Shown: piece after piece, positions 40,241-48,984 of the stretch
Position numbering within the stretch: position 1 is the stretch's first letter
Layout of the letters: every line of letters begins with the position of its first letter
Assembly: GCA_021373025.1 (NCBI GenBank)
Contig: JAJFTL010000018.1
Span: 1 to 54,593 of the forward strand
DNA length: 54,593 nt
Direction: 5' to 3'
From: a bacterium
GTDB taxonomy: Bacteria; Caldisericota; Caldisericia; Cryosericales; Cryosericaceae
Position numbers and translations under genes: made by a program
The notes under the pieces: generated by a model
The model's input: only the letters and a program-made list of their open reading frames with translations
Database searches by the model: none
What the model was told of the DNA's origin: nothing

Positions 40241-41392
40241 ATGAGACTACTGCATACTGCCGACTGGCATGTCGGAAGCACATTGGCTGGATTGGACAGG
40301 TTTGACGAAACGGGCAAGCTGCTCGACGAGTTGTTTGTCGCAGCACAGTCCGAGAAGGTGGACGTGGTCATTGTGGCGGGCGATATCTTTGACAACCCGA
40401 TGCCGGGCAACGTCAGCCAGAAGCTGGTCTTCGACTTCTTCGCGCGTCTGAGCAGCGCGGGCATCCGCGCCGTTGTCCTGGCTGGCAATCACGATGGCCA
40501 GGTCTTTGTCCCCAGCAAGAGCCTGCTGAGTTTGGGCACAGCGTCCGTCTTCGAGAAGCCATCCAGCGAGCAATATCAGCTCAGGTTCCGATCGCGCGCC
40601 GACGAGCCCGTGGTCGTGACCGCACTGCCGTATCCGCACGAGCGCGTGGTGATGAAGCTGAACGGCGCGGACGACGATGTTCATGGCGATTACGCGAGCA
40701 GCGTCAGCAAGTTTATCCGCTGGCTTGCCGGTCATATGAACCCGTCAGACATCAACGTCTTCGCAGCACACCTGATGATCGGAGGAGCCCAGCTCACGGA
40801 CACAGAGCGCCCCATGTCTGTCAGCCCATTCTTTGCCATCCCGGCGCAGAATCTGCCGTCCCAGACGATGTACAACGCCCTCGGCCACGTCCACCGCCAT
40901 CAACAGCTGGTATCGGCACCTGCGCGCTCGGAGTACTCCGGCAGCATCTTCCGCGTCAACTTCAGTGAGGAGGGGACACCGAAGGGATTCAACCTTGTGG
41001 ACGCGGATATGAAGGGGAACCTGACGGTACAGTTCGCAGAACTGCAATCCGCCATCCAGTTGCACAACGCGGACTGCACCCTCCAGAACTGGGCAAGCAG
41101 TCTCGAGCCGTACAGGGGCAAAGGGTACACAAAAGCGCGCATCCACGCGGACGACCCTCCGTACAACCTGCAGGGCGAGATCCGTGCAGCATGCCCGTGG
41201 GTCGTCAAGGTGGAGTTCGTGCGGTCTGAGGTGGCAGCCACGACCAGGCCCACCATCCAAGCCCTGGCCAGCACAACCCTCGAGACAGTGCAATCGATGT
41301 ACCGAGCCTACAGCGAAGAAGTCGGCGGGGACGTCATGAAGGTAGTCGGTGAGCTGTACCAGGAGGTGACACATGCGGATCCAGACGCTTGA
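40241..41392 (+). CDS. sbcD: Exonuclease subunit SbcD (Mre11-like)
   Basis: The 383-residue metallophosphoesterase has the five Mre11 nuclease motifs: TADWHVG (Asp8, His10), AGDIFDN, LAGNHDG, AHLMIGG and ALGHVHRHQ. It forms the nuclease core of the SbcCD complex, which resects and cleaves hairpins and blocked double-strand ends with Mn2+. It overlaps sbcC by 20 bases. The C-terminal 100 residues are the capping and SbcC-binding part. Confidence 0.95.
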   Translation: MRLLHTADWHVGSTLAGLDRFDETGKLLDELFVAAQSEKVDVVIVAGDIFDNPMPGNVSQKLVFDFFARLSSAGIRAVVLAGNHDGQVFVPSKSLLSLGTASVFEKPSSEQYQLRFRSRADEPVVVTALPYPHERVVMKLNGADDDVHGDYASSVSKFIRWLAGHMNPSDINVFAAHLMIGGAQLTDTERPMSVSPFFAIPAQNLPSQTMYNALGHVHRHQQLVSAPARSEYSGSIFRVNFSEEGTPKGFNLVDADMKGNLTVQFAELQSAIQLHNADCTLQNWASSLEPYRGKGYTKARIHADDPPYNLQGEIRAACPWVVKVEFVRSEVAATTRPTIQALASTTLETVQSMYRAYSEEVGGDVMKVVGELYQEVTHADPDA

Positions 41393-44027
41393 GGTCGAGA
41401 ACTTCATGCCCTACCGCGACCCGGTCACGCTGGATTTCAGCGACATGGCACTGTTCGCCATCGTGGGAGAGACCGGATCCGGCAAGTCCTCGGTCGTCGA
41501 CGCAATCTGCTACGCTCTCTATGGACGTATCCCGCGTATCCGGACGGAGAATGGACAGCGCGAGAATATCATCAACCGTGGCGCGAAGCAGTTTCATGTC
41601 GCCTTGACATTTGATCTCGGCGGTGCAACGTACAAGATCATCCGACAAGGGACAACTGCACGGGAGGACGTCCAGGTCTTCAGGGACGGGGCTCAGCTTA
41701 CCCAGCTGCTCAAGAAGAAAGACGCCGACCGGTATATCGAAGAAGACCTGCTGCACATGAGCTTCGACGTCTTCACCCGCATCATTGTTCTGCCACAGGG
41801 GCAGTTTGACCGATTTCTCAAGCCGGATACCCCGCGTGCTCGCCGTGACATCCTGATCTCGCTGCTGAACCTGGACATCTACGAACGCATCGGCAAGGCG
41901 GCCAGTGCGCATGCTAGCACGCTTCTCGGTGAATTGGCAGGACTGGACCACGACCTCGCCGGCATCGACCAGTCCACACTTACGGACGAAGCGATGGAGT
42001 CTCTGGATCATACCATCACTGAGGTGAGCGGACGGGTCATGCTGCTTCAGGAACAGCTCACGGCACGCGAGCTGGCACTGGCCATGACGGAACAGAAGGT
42101 CGCGAAGGGCCAGCAGCTGACGAAACTCCGGAAGCAGCTCGAAGGACTGCGTGCACACGCAGATGATGTAGCTGCTGACCGCGCACGTCTCGCTGTCGGT
42201 CAAGCATTAGTCTCGCTGCGGCCCTCGCTGACGGGCTGGGAACGCCTGGCAGGACAGCGTGCGCAGTTGAGCGAGGATCACGAGAAGGCGGCGCAGGCAG
42301 TCCTGGCAGCACAAAAATCCCTGGAGGCAGCAAACCAGGCTCGCACCGACCTGATGCACCGGGCGGATGAAGCGGCCTTTGTCGAGCGATTGACCGAGCT
42401 AGCGGCTGCTATCAACCGCTTGAGCGACCTTCAACCTTTTGCAGCGCGCCTCGAAGAGTTGCAGCACAAGATGAAGACCGCCGCCGCGAAGAGCGAGACG
42501 ATCAGTCATGACATGGCCGCGCTGACGACATCCATCCAGGCGATGGACCAGCGGCGGGAGAAACTGCAGCATGAGCTCGAAGCAGCCCGTGTGACATCCG
42601 CACAGGCCGAGGACGCCTTTGAGCGGGCGCAGGCCGACAACGCAGCACTGGTCGTCCAGCAGGGTCTGAAACCCGGCGACACCTGTCCCGTCTGCGGTCA
42701 CGTTGTCGAGGAACTCGTCACCCACGTCGAACACAGCGACTTTGCGCTCCTCAAGCGTACCCGCGATGAGGCGCGCACGGCGGTCGAACACCAGTTGGCC
42801 ATTCTGACCGACCACGACAAACAGGTAGAGGCTGACCGGGCACGCCTGGAGTCACTCAACAAACAATTGACTGCCTTGAAGGACGAGGATGCGGCCGACC
42901 ACCATGAGGCGCATGAACTCACCCTGCGTCTGCTTATGGATCCGAGTGTCGCCAAGGAAGGCAAAGAAAATCCTGTCGTATTCCTTCGGACCCGCCTTGC
43001 CCATCTGCGCAGCCAGGAGACAACGACCCGCACCGCGCAGCAGACCATGATGGTGCAGCTCGAGGAGGCCCGCCGAAAGGAAGAAACGCAGCGCACGCTT
43101 CTCAGCCAGGCAGAAAACAGTGCAGCGACCCTAGCGGGTCAGTACCAACAGGTCGTCGAACAGCACGAAGCTCTCCAGCAGGACCTGCTGGCCCAAGCGG
43201 CCATGCATGGATTCGATTCCATCGCTTCGATGAAGGCTGCGGTGCTGCCCGCCGATAAGCTGACAGCCCTGCAGTCCTCGGTCGAGCGTTACGACCGGGA
43301 CACCGCTACGGTTTCGGGGCAGGTGGAGATGCTGGCGCGCGAGTTGGGAGACATGATCCCCTCCGAAGCGGACCTGCAACATTTTCGCTCGCTGCGGGAC
43401 ACAGCAGCAGCCGATTGTGCGCGGGCGCAGGACGAGCTCGCAGCGGCGCGCCGCGCCAAGGATGATCTGATCGGCCGCCGCGCGTTTCTGGCCGATCGTC
43501 TTGCGCGCAAGGACCAGGTCACGCATCTGCTGTCCACGTACCAGCAGGTGGCCCGTGACTTTGGCAGCAAGGGCATGGTGGCTTTCGTCAGCAGCGGTAT
43601 CCTCGAACAGCTGCTGGTGACAGCGAATGACCATCTGCGCACGCTGAGCAAGGGTCGCTTCGAGCTGCTGCTTGACGATGGTGACCAGATGATGGTTCAA
43701 GACTCCTTCAGCGCGTCAGGACCGCGTGATGTTGCGACGCTCTCTGGGGGAGAAACTTTTCTCGCCTCTCTGGCGCTTGCTCTCGCCGTCAAGGATCTGC
43801 TCTCTGTCAGCGTTGACCTGGACAGCTTCTTCATCGACGAGGGATTCGGGACGCTGGACGAAAACACGGTACAGGGCGTCGCCGATGTCCTGGAGTCCCT
43901 GCGCAGGGACGGTTCCCTCGTCGGCATCATTACGCACAGGGCGGATCTTGTGGAGCGCTTCGAGACGGTGCTCGAGGTTACCAGCCAAAGCGGTTCGGCG
44001 CATATCGCGCGCCGGGAGATGGCCTGA
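41373..44027 (+). CDS. sbcC: DNA repair ATPase SbcC (Rad50-like)
   Basis: The 884-residue SMC-like ATPase has N-terminal Walker A GETGSGKSS (32-40) and Q-loop region IIVLPQGQF, then long coiled coils split by a zinc-hook CPVCGH (Cys438, Cys441). The C-terminal signature is LSGGETFLASLALALAV and Walker B FFIDEGFGTLD. E. coli SbcC has about 1048 residues, so the coils are shorter here. It tethers DNA ends and controls the SbcD nuclease. Its TGA overlaps the ATG of the next gene. Confidence 0.95.
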   Translation: MRIQTLEVENFMPYRDPVTLDFSDMALFAIVGETGSGKSSVVDAICYALYGRIPRIRTENGQRENIINRGAKQFHVALTFDLGGATYKIIRQGTTAREDVQVFRDGAQLTQLLKKKDADRYIEEDLLHMSFDVFTRIIVLPQGQFDRFLKPDTPRARRDILISLLNLDIYERIGKAASAHASTLLGELAGLDHDLAGIDQSTLTDEAMESLDHTITEVSGRVMLLQEQLTARELALAMTEQKVAKGQQLTKLRKQLEGLRAHADDVAADRARLAVGQALVSLRPSLTGWERLAGQRAQLSEDHEKAAQAVLAAQKSLEAANQARTDLMHRADEAAFVERLTELAAAINRLSDLQPFAARLEELQHKMKTAAAKSETISHDMAALTTSIQAMDQRREKLQHELEAARVTSAQAEDAFERAQADNAALVVQQGLKPGDTCPVCGHVVEELVTHVEHSDFALLKRTRDEARTAVEHQLAILTDHDKQVEADRARLESLNKQLTALKDEDAADHHEAHELTLRLLMDPSVAKEGKENPVVFLRTRLAHLRSQETTTRTAQQTMMVQLEEARRKEETQRTLLSQAENSAATLAGQYQQVVEQHEALQQDLLAQAAMHGFDSIASMKAAVLPADKLTALQSSVERYDRDTATVSGQVEMLARELGDMIPSEADLQHFRSLRDTAAADCARAQDELAAARRAKDDLIGRRAFLADRLARKDQVTHLLSTYQQVARDFGSKGMVAFVSSGILEQLLVTANDHLRTLSKGRFELLLDDGDQMMVQDSFSASGPRDVATLSGGETFLASLALALAVKDLLSVSVDLDSFFIDEGFGTLDENTVQGVADVLESLRRDGSLVGIITHRADLVERFETVLEVTSQSGSAHIARREMA

Positions 44028-45076
44028 TGATCATTCGTCCTGATTACTGGCAAAGCGTCTACACCGGTTCTACGGAGGTGGAGTTGACCGATCAGAAACG
44101 TTCCTACGACGTGGTGGTGACTACTGAGTGCCATGACCTGGGCCACTGGAACGCCATTCGCGTCCCTGATGCAGTGTTTGCTGAAGTCGCCAGCGCCTGC
44201 GTGGCGTTTGTGGACGGTGTGCGGCGCATCGACATGCACGGCATTATCGACGGCAACCCGCCCTATTATGGTGTCTTCGGTTCGGTCGCTGCCGGCTGCA
44301 TGCAGATGTCCGGCGCGCATGCCCATGACACGATGAACGCCCTCCGCGGCGAGGTCGTGAAGCACTACTTCGTGACCAACGCACCGGACCCGGACATGAA
44401 GACGGTCAACCTGGTCAGCGACCCCTCGTGTCCCTTTGACGTCCAATATGAGATCCACCCGTCCACCAGCCACGACCCGGCCGATTTTGGCCAGGAACTC
44501 AACAACCTCATGCAGGAGTTGGAGCATCGTGTCGCCCAGGATCAGGTGGACCGCCCCGATGTGCAGGCGGTCATCACGGACGGCCCCATCCCTTACGAGC
44601 ATCAGCTGGCCGCTGGTACTGGCAAACTCGCCGGCATCATCAAGAACGTACAGGAAGCCTATCTCCAGCATGACCAGTTCGCCACCGTCCTGCACCTCAA
44701 ACAGGCCGAACGGACCCCGCTCTTCGAGATCCGGTATCCCGACAGCAGTGGAAGCAGCAAGATGAGCTTCTTCCTGCGGCTGCGGGAGGTGACAGCGTTT
44801 GGCAGCGCCATGGCCAACCTGGTCCGTGTTGAGCTCCCTGTCATGGGACTAACCGAGGCGGTCCATCTGGCCGATCTTGCCTCCGCCATCGCCGTGCACT
44901 ACTCCAGCAACCTGTGGGGTGACACCAGGGCACCCCAGAACCTGTACCCGGTCGGCGCCCTCGAGACGGCACTGAAGAACCGCCTTGGCGATCAGCGTTT
45001 CTTGCGCAGCGTCATCATGCGGACCCTTGCCGCAGGTGATGCGACCCCCAGGCCGGCATCACCTTTCCAGGCGTAG
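44027..45076 (+). CDS. NurA-domain-like nuclease coupled to sbcCD
   Basis: The 349-residue protein fits the NurA 5'-3' nuclease/RNase H-like fold by motif order: first acidic strand ACVAFVDGVRRIDM (about 58-71), a second acidic strand VQAVITDGPIPYEH (about 183-196), a lysine-rich segment LAGIIKNVQEAY and a late ASAIAVHYSSNLWGD. In archaea NurA acts with HerA, Mre11 and Rad50 in resecting DNA ends. The start overlaps the sbcC stop as TGATG, so all three are made together. No HerA-like helicase is in the window. Assignment rests on motifs seen by eye. Confidence 0.7.
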   Translation: MIIRPDYWQSVYTGSTEVELTDQKRSYDVVVTTECHDLGHWNAIRVPDAVFAEVASACVAFVDGVRRIDMHGIIDGNPPYYGVFGSVAAGCMQMSGAHAHDTMNALRGEVVKHYFVTNAPDPDMKTVNLVSDPSCPFDVQYEIHPSTSHDPADFGQELNNLMQELEHRVAQDQVDRPDVQAVITDGPIPYEHQLAAGTGKLAGIIKNVQEAYLQHDQFATVLHLKQAERTPLFEIRYPDSSGSSKMSFFLRLREVTAFGSAMANLVRVELPVMGLTEAVHLADLASAIAVHYSSNLWGDTRAPQNLYPVGALETALKNRLGDQRFLRSVIMRTLAAGDATPRPASPFQA

Positions 45077-45308
45077 CCAGGCGGCCATCACGCCCGCGCA
45101 GCCATGCGCCACCCGTCTTCCGTGCACGATAGCGTGGGGGTGATCGAGGCACGCGATGACCCACTGACGGACGCACGGGTCCCCGACGAGCTGCGCCCCT
45201 CCTCCGCGCCTATGTGGATGTTCTGCACACGTCCTTTCCGGCACGCATCATGAAACGATGGCAAATGATGAGTGCTCTCCAGGAGACGAGGAACACGGGG
45301 AAACTGCC

Positions 45309-46550
45309 CTATCCCCCTGTCGTGCTCTTCAGCTTTCCCTGAGGCCTGGCTGCCGTTGCGGTGGAACCGCCGGCTTCGCCACACGTTGTCAGCACGCGCC
45401 TCGTTACACTGGAGCCGACGACATCAAAAAAGAGCACTGCAACGACCACTGTCATGCTGATGTACCTGAGGTCCGGAAAAAGGCTGGTGACGACCAGCGC
45501 ATGCCCAACCGCAAGACCCGCTTGTGGCAACATGGACAGTCCCAGATTACGACGCACGTTCCTCGGGGCCCTGATCATCCATGCTCCGATAGCCGATCCT
45601 CCTATCTTTCCAACCGCACGAAGCACGATGTAGACTACTACCACGGGCCATGCACTGCCCAGCAGCGCAAAGTCCGTCGTCGCTCCGGCAAGGAAGAAGA
45701 ACAGAAGCAGCAGCGGGCTCGACCAGTAGTCCAAATCCTCGAACACACGATCAGCCGAGGGGGCGATATTGGCAAAGACCACGCCAAGTACCAGGGATGC
45801 CAATAGCGGTGACAACTCCCACATACGGCTGAGACCCACTGTCAGCAGGACCATGCCGATGCCCAGGATTCGGACATCATTGTGAGAGTGAAGCAGGCGA
45901 GCGACAAGGCCAAAGATGAGACCAGCGCCCATACCAAGTGCGAGCGACAGGCCGAGCTCTGACAGGGATGTTGCCAGGACGCCCCACCCGGAAACGACAC
46001 TATTACCCATCATTGCTCGCGCAACGACGACACTGATGTCGAAGACGACTATGCCAACTGCATCATCGAATGTCACTGCCATGGCTAGAGCTTCGGTGAC
46101 GGGGCCGTGCGCCTTGAGCCGCTTGATGACCTCAAACGTCGCCGCAGGAGCAGTAGCAGTGGCTGTCGCCGCCAGAAGCAGTGCTTCGGGGACAGCGTGC
46201 TCAAGTCGGAAGAGGCCTAGCACCTCCAGCGTTACGATACCGACAAGCACGACGGCATATGTCAGAAGAGCCTGTGCCGTAGCAAGGACCGGACCTCGCA
46301 GCCCCATGCGGCGGATCCCCGGGACGGAGAAGTCCTCTCCAATGAGGAACGTGACAAAGCCAAGAGCGGCTCCACTCAGGACATCGAACCCGGCGATCAA
46401 TGTAGGCTGAATAACACGCTTCAGGATCAGACCCGCCAGGATTCCTGCCACGATGTATCCAAGTGCGCGCGTGATATAAGCACGTCCCAGGAGCCATGCG
46501 CAGACGACCGAGATGGTAATTATGAGACCGAGGTCGAACAGAATGTCCAT
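45309..46550 (-). CDS. CPA2-type cation/proton antiporter
   Basis: A 413-residue protein with about 12-13 hydrophobic spans. The segment TATATAPAATFEVIKRL (about 133-149) and FDDAVGIVVFD (about 160-170) match the discontinuous helix and Asp-Asp ion site of Kef/NhaA-like CPA2 exchangers. It lacks the C-terminal TrkA-N domain of KefB/KefC, ending in a short polar tail. It exchanges K+ or Na+ for H+. The start is the ATG that overlaps the TGA of the PII-like gene (TGATG), so a regulatory link is likely. Confidence 0.88.
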   Translation of the reverse strand: MDILFDLGLIITISVVCAWLLGRAYITRALGYIVAGILAGLILKRVIQPTLIAGFDVLSGAALGFVTFLIGEDFSVPGIRRMGLRGPVLATAQALLTYAVVLVGIVTLEVLGLFRLEHAVPEALLLAATATATAPAATFEVIKRLKAHGPVTEALAMAVTFDDAVGIVVFDISVVVARAMMGNSVVSGWGVLATSLSELGLSLALGMGAGLIFGLVARLLHSHNDVRILGIGMVLLTVGLSRMWELSPLLASLVLGVVFANIAPSADRVFEDLDYWSSPLLLLFFFLAGATTDFALLGSAWPVVVVYIVLRAVGKIGGSAIGAWMIRAPRNVRRNLGLSMLPQAGLAVGHALVVTSLFPDLRYISMTVVVAVLFFDVVGSSVTRRVLTTCGEAGGSTATAARPQGKLKSTTGG

Positions 46551-46912
46551 CAACCCTGCTCTCCATTGCGGCGTAATGCCGGTGCCAGACCGTAGACCTC
46601 ATCCAGACGGATGACGAACATGATGCCCGTTTCCCGCTCCTCGATGTTGCCGACCACATCCAGGATCAGACGCTTCGCATTCTCCAGTGTCTCAGGTGTC
46701 ATGATGACCGAGAACAGGGTGTAGTGCGTGACCGATGAGCCACCACCAAGGACACGCGTCAGGTTCGTGAACATGGGGACGTCTCCATCTGCCAGACTCA
46801 TCATTCCACGCGACTCGATGACAGTGGCACCGCGAACGTCAATGAGTGGAAGTTCCCGAAGTATTCGACGCACTTGCTCCCCGTCGGTGAGTACAGCCAC
46901 GAGCACATACAT
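46550..46912 (-). CDS. PII-like regulatory protein coupled to antiporter
   Basis: The 120-residue protein resembles the PII/GlnB ferredoxin-like fold. The first strand is MYVLVAVLTDGEQVRRIL, then GATVIESRGM matches the start of the T-loop region, and NAKRLILDVVGNIEERETGIMFVIRLDEVYG gives the C-terminal helix-strand. The T-loop tyrosine context and ATP-binding arginines of classical GlnB are not evident, so it is a PII-like rather than true PII protein. AAGGGGG precedes the ATG. Its stop overlaps the antiporter start, suggesting that it senses nucleotides or bicarbonate-like ligands and gates the exchanger. Confidence 0.75.
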   Translation of the reverse strand: MYVLVAVLTDGEQVRRILRELPLIDVRGATVIESRGMMSLADGDVPMFTNLTRVLGGGSSVTHYTLFSVIMTPETLENAKRLILDVVGNIEERETGIMFVIRLDEVYGLAPALRRNGEQG

Positions 46913-47069
46913 GTCAACCCCCTTGTACCGTCATTCAAATCCTTCGCCAGAAGCTCGATTCCAGTAACTGCACTCCTGGGCTGGTCACTACCGTCAGCCT
47001 GCAGATCCCGGAAACCTCGCCGTCTGCAATTCTAGCAGCAATCCCAGCCTGACACAACCCAACCTTCCT
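46913..47069. other. Intergenic, no feature recognised
   Basis: This is the upstream flank of the PII-like gene on the minus strand. I see no strong minus-strand promoter, RNA or coding frame in it. The plus-strand promoter at 47070-47099 follows. Confidence 0.4.
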
Positions 47070-47099
47070 TTGAGACCGACTACAGTCATCTGGTATACT
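47070..47099 (+). promoter_or_regulatory. Strong promoter upstream of small open frames
   Basis: TTGAGA (47070-47075), 18 bases and TATACT (47094-47099). Each hexamer differs from consensus at one position. The transcript would start near 47106 and meets GGAGG at 47120-47124. Confidence 0.7.
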
Positions 47100-47133
47100 G
47101 GCTGGACAAGACACTCGTTGGAGGACCGATGAT

Positions 47134-47202
47134 ATGCCAAAGACTGCTCCTGCATTCAACACAGACGAACCGGATCACAGCATGTCCATGGTGACCCTGT
47201 GA
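47134..47202 (+). CDS. Possible 22-residue peptide
   Basis: An ATG at 47134, 9 bases after GGAGG, opens a 22-codon frame (MPKTAPAFNTDEP...) that ends at a TGA overlapping the next GTG as GTGA. A competing ATG at 47129 starts another short frame. It may be a leader peptide or noise. The only support is the promoter, ribosome site and overlap. Confidence 0.3.
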   Translation: MPKTAPAFNTDEPDHSMSMVTL

Positions 47203-47441
47203 GAGCACCGACACTGCACATCACTGCCGAGCAGGCAAACCTCTCGCGTTGGCGCGTGGGGGCATCCCTCAGCCATTCGACGCCCCTGCTGATGTCTGTC
47301 GCCATTGCAGGATATGGGACGCCTCTTCTGGCCCGCGCCGCAGATGCCGACGTGCGAGCACGAAAGCTGATCGAGACTGAGTTTGATCGTCTCGGCACCT
47401 GGATGGGTACGCGTACGGACAAGGTCACATGGAGCGACTGA
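47199..47441 (+). CDS. Possible small protein of 80 residues
   Basis: A GTG at 47199 overlaps the stop of the preceding short frame (GTGA). The frame encodes VRAPTLHITAEQANLSRW, then a mildly hydrophobic middle (PLLMSVAIAGYGTPLLARAA) and a charged amphipathic end with RKLIETEFDRLGTW. It resembles no family I know. The gene-like arrangement (promoter, ribosome site, coupling) supports it; lack of a ribosome site of its own is against it. The overlapping minus-strand frames have no such signals. Confidence 0.4.
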   Translation: MRAPTLHITAEQANLSRWRVGASLSHSTPLLMSVAIAGYGTPLLARAADADVRARKLIETEFDRLGTWMGTRTDKVTWSD

Positions 47442-47513
47442 CTCCAACGGTGCATGAAGACAAAGCCCCTCCCCTACGGACGTGGCTTTGAACTGCAGTT
47501 CAGATGAACCGAC

Positions 47514-48785
47514 TTAGTGAAACAAGCGCGCGATGGTGCCCACCACGATGCCGACCCACAGGAAGTCAGCATCACTCCAGATGGTGTTCAGCGTTCCCAG
47601 CTGCGGCCCCAGCAGAGGAAGCAGCAAAGCCGGCAGGATGCTGATGATCACGCCATTGGCAAATCCGCCAATGATTGCACCCTTCCGCCCTCCCGTCGCA
47701 TTGCCGAAAATGGCTGCCGTTGCACCAGTGAAGAAGTGCGAGATAAGTCCGGGAATAATCACGGGCATGTGCAGCACCTGCAGGAGAAGCATGCACAGTA
47801 TGCCGGCAGCCAGCGATGACAGAAACCCCACCATCATAGCAGTAGGTGCCTTTGGAAACGTGATGGGCACATCGAGAGCCGGTTTGGCGTTGGGAACGAC
47901 TCTCTCACCAATGCCCTGAAATGCAATGGTGATCTCCACCAGGATCATGTTCACGCCCATGATGACAATGGCCATGCCGGCAGCAAACGTCATTCCCTGG
48001 ACAAATGCAAAGACCAGAGGATGCAGGGTGATCCCCAGGGTGTCGCGTACAAAGGCAGGTCCCGCCTTGAGAGTGACCACGACGAAGAGCACCACCATGA
48101 CCAACCCTGAAGAAATCAGCGAATCACGCAGAAAATCCATTCCTCTTGGCAGCTTCATGTCCTCTGTCGACTGACTCCTGTCCCCGACCCACTTGCCCAA
48201 CAGGCCGGCTACTATGTACGAGAGCGACCCAAACTGACCAAGGGCAACCTCGTCATTGCCCATGACCAGCCGCATGAATGGTTGACTTAACGCTGGCATG
48301 AGGATCATGAGGAAGCCCAGGATCAGGGAGGAGATAACGGTGACCCGGATACCCGTCATGCCAGCCGCTGTGAGGACAGCAACCAGCACCGTTGCCATGT
48401 ACAACGTCAGGTGACCGCTGAGAAAAATATACTTCCACTTCGTGACGCGCGCCAAGACGATGTTCAACATGAACCCAAAGATCATCACCCAGCCCGGCTG
48501 GGAGCCAAGGACGTTCAGTGCAGCCACGACCATTGCTTCGTTGTTTGGAAGAACGCCGTGGATGTGAAAGCCGAACTGCAGCATCTGTGTCAGGTAGTTC
48601 AGCGAGCCAATGATCGCACCGGCGCCAATGCCAAGGACCAGGAAACCGACAATCGTCTTGATGGTACCCGTCAACACTTCACTCACGGACTTGTGCAGTA
48701 CAGCCAGGCCGACGAGTGTCACCATACCGATCAACACTGCCGGCGTTCCCAGCAGGTCTCTCATGAATGTGAATGCTGACTGCAT
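47514..48785 (-). CDS. PTS ascorbate/galactitol-type IIC membrane protein (UlaA-like)
   Basis: The 423-residue protein has about eleven hydrophobic spans and UlaA features: [16 protein letters not shown] (about 11-26), [33 protein letters not shown] and [14 protein letters not shown]. UlaA/SgaT transports ascorbate while IIB and IIA subunits phosphorylate it. No IIA, IIB, HPr or EI gene is near, and flanking genes are unrelated, so it is an orphan that may take a different sugar acid or work without phosphorylation. The start is the ATG behind GGAGGAG. Confidence 0.87.
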   Translation of the reverse strand: MQSAFTFMRDLLGTPAVLIGMVTLVGLAVLHKSVSEVLTGTIKTIVGFLVLGIGAGAIIGSLNYLTQMLQFGFHIHGVLPNNEAMVVAALNVLGSQPGWVMIFGFMLNIVLARVTKWKYIFLSGHLTLYMATVLVAVLTAAGMTGIRVTVISSLILGFLMILMPALSQPFMRLVMGNDEVALGQFGSLSYIVAGLLGKWVGDRSQSTEDMKLPRGMDFLRDSLISSGLVMVVLFVVVTLKAGPAFVRDTLGITLHPLVFAFVQGMTFAAGMAIVIMGVNMILVEITIAFQGIGERVVPNAKPALDVPITFPKAPTAMMVGFLSSLAAGILCMLLLQVLHMPVIIPGLISHFFTGATAAIFGNATGGRKGAIIGGFANGVIISILPALLLPLLGPQLGTLNTIWSDADFLWVGIVVGTIARLFH

Positions 48786-48984
48786 GTCGTCTCCTCCACC
48801 TGTCAACGTCCGGAGTCAGTCATACATCTGTCGCCGGACCACGGGACCCATTATACGAGTCCGCGCACTCCTGGCAACCCATGCCTCTCACAAGCACATA
48901 TTCACGAGACAATTTCTATCGACCCTGCTATACTCACATTAGGACTCGATGTGAGCCTCAATCTGAAGGAAAGGAGTTCGCGTG

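Noticed and set aside
45077-45308. Short frames in the gap after the NurA-like gene
   Set aside because: His/Arg/Cys-rich low-plausibility translations on both strands without ribosome sites.
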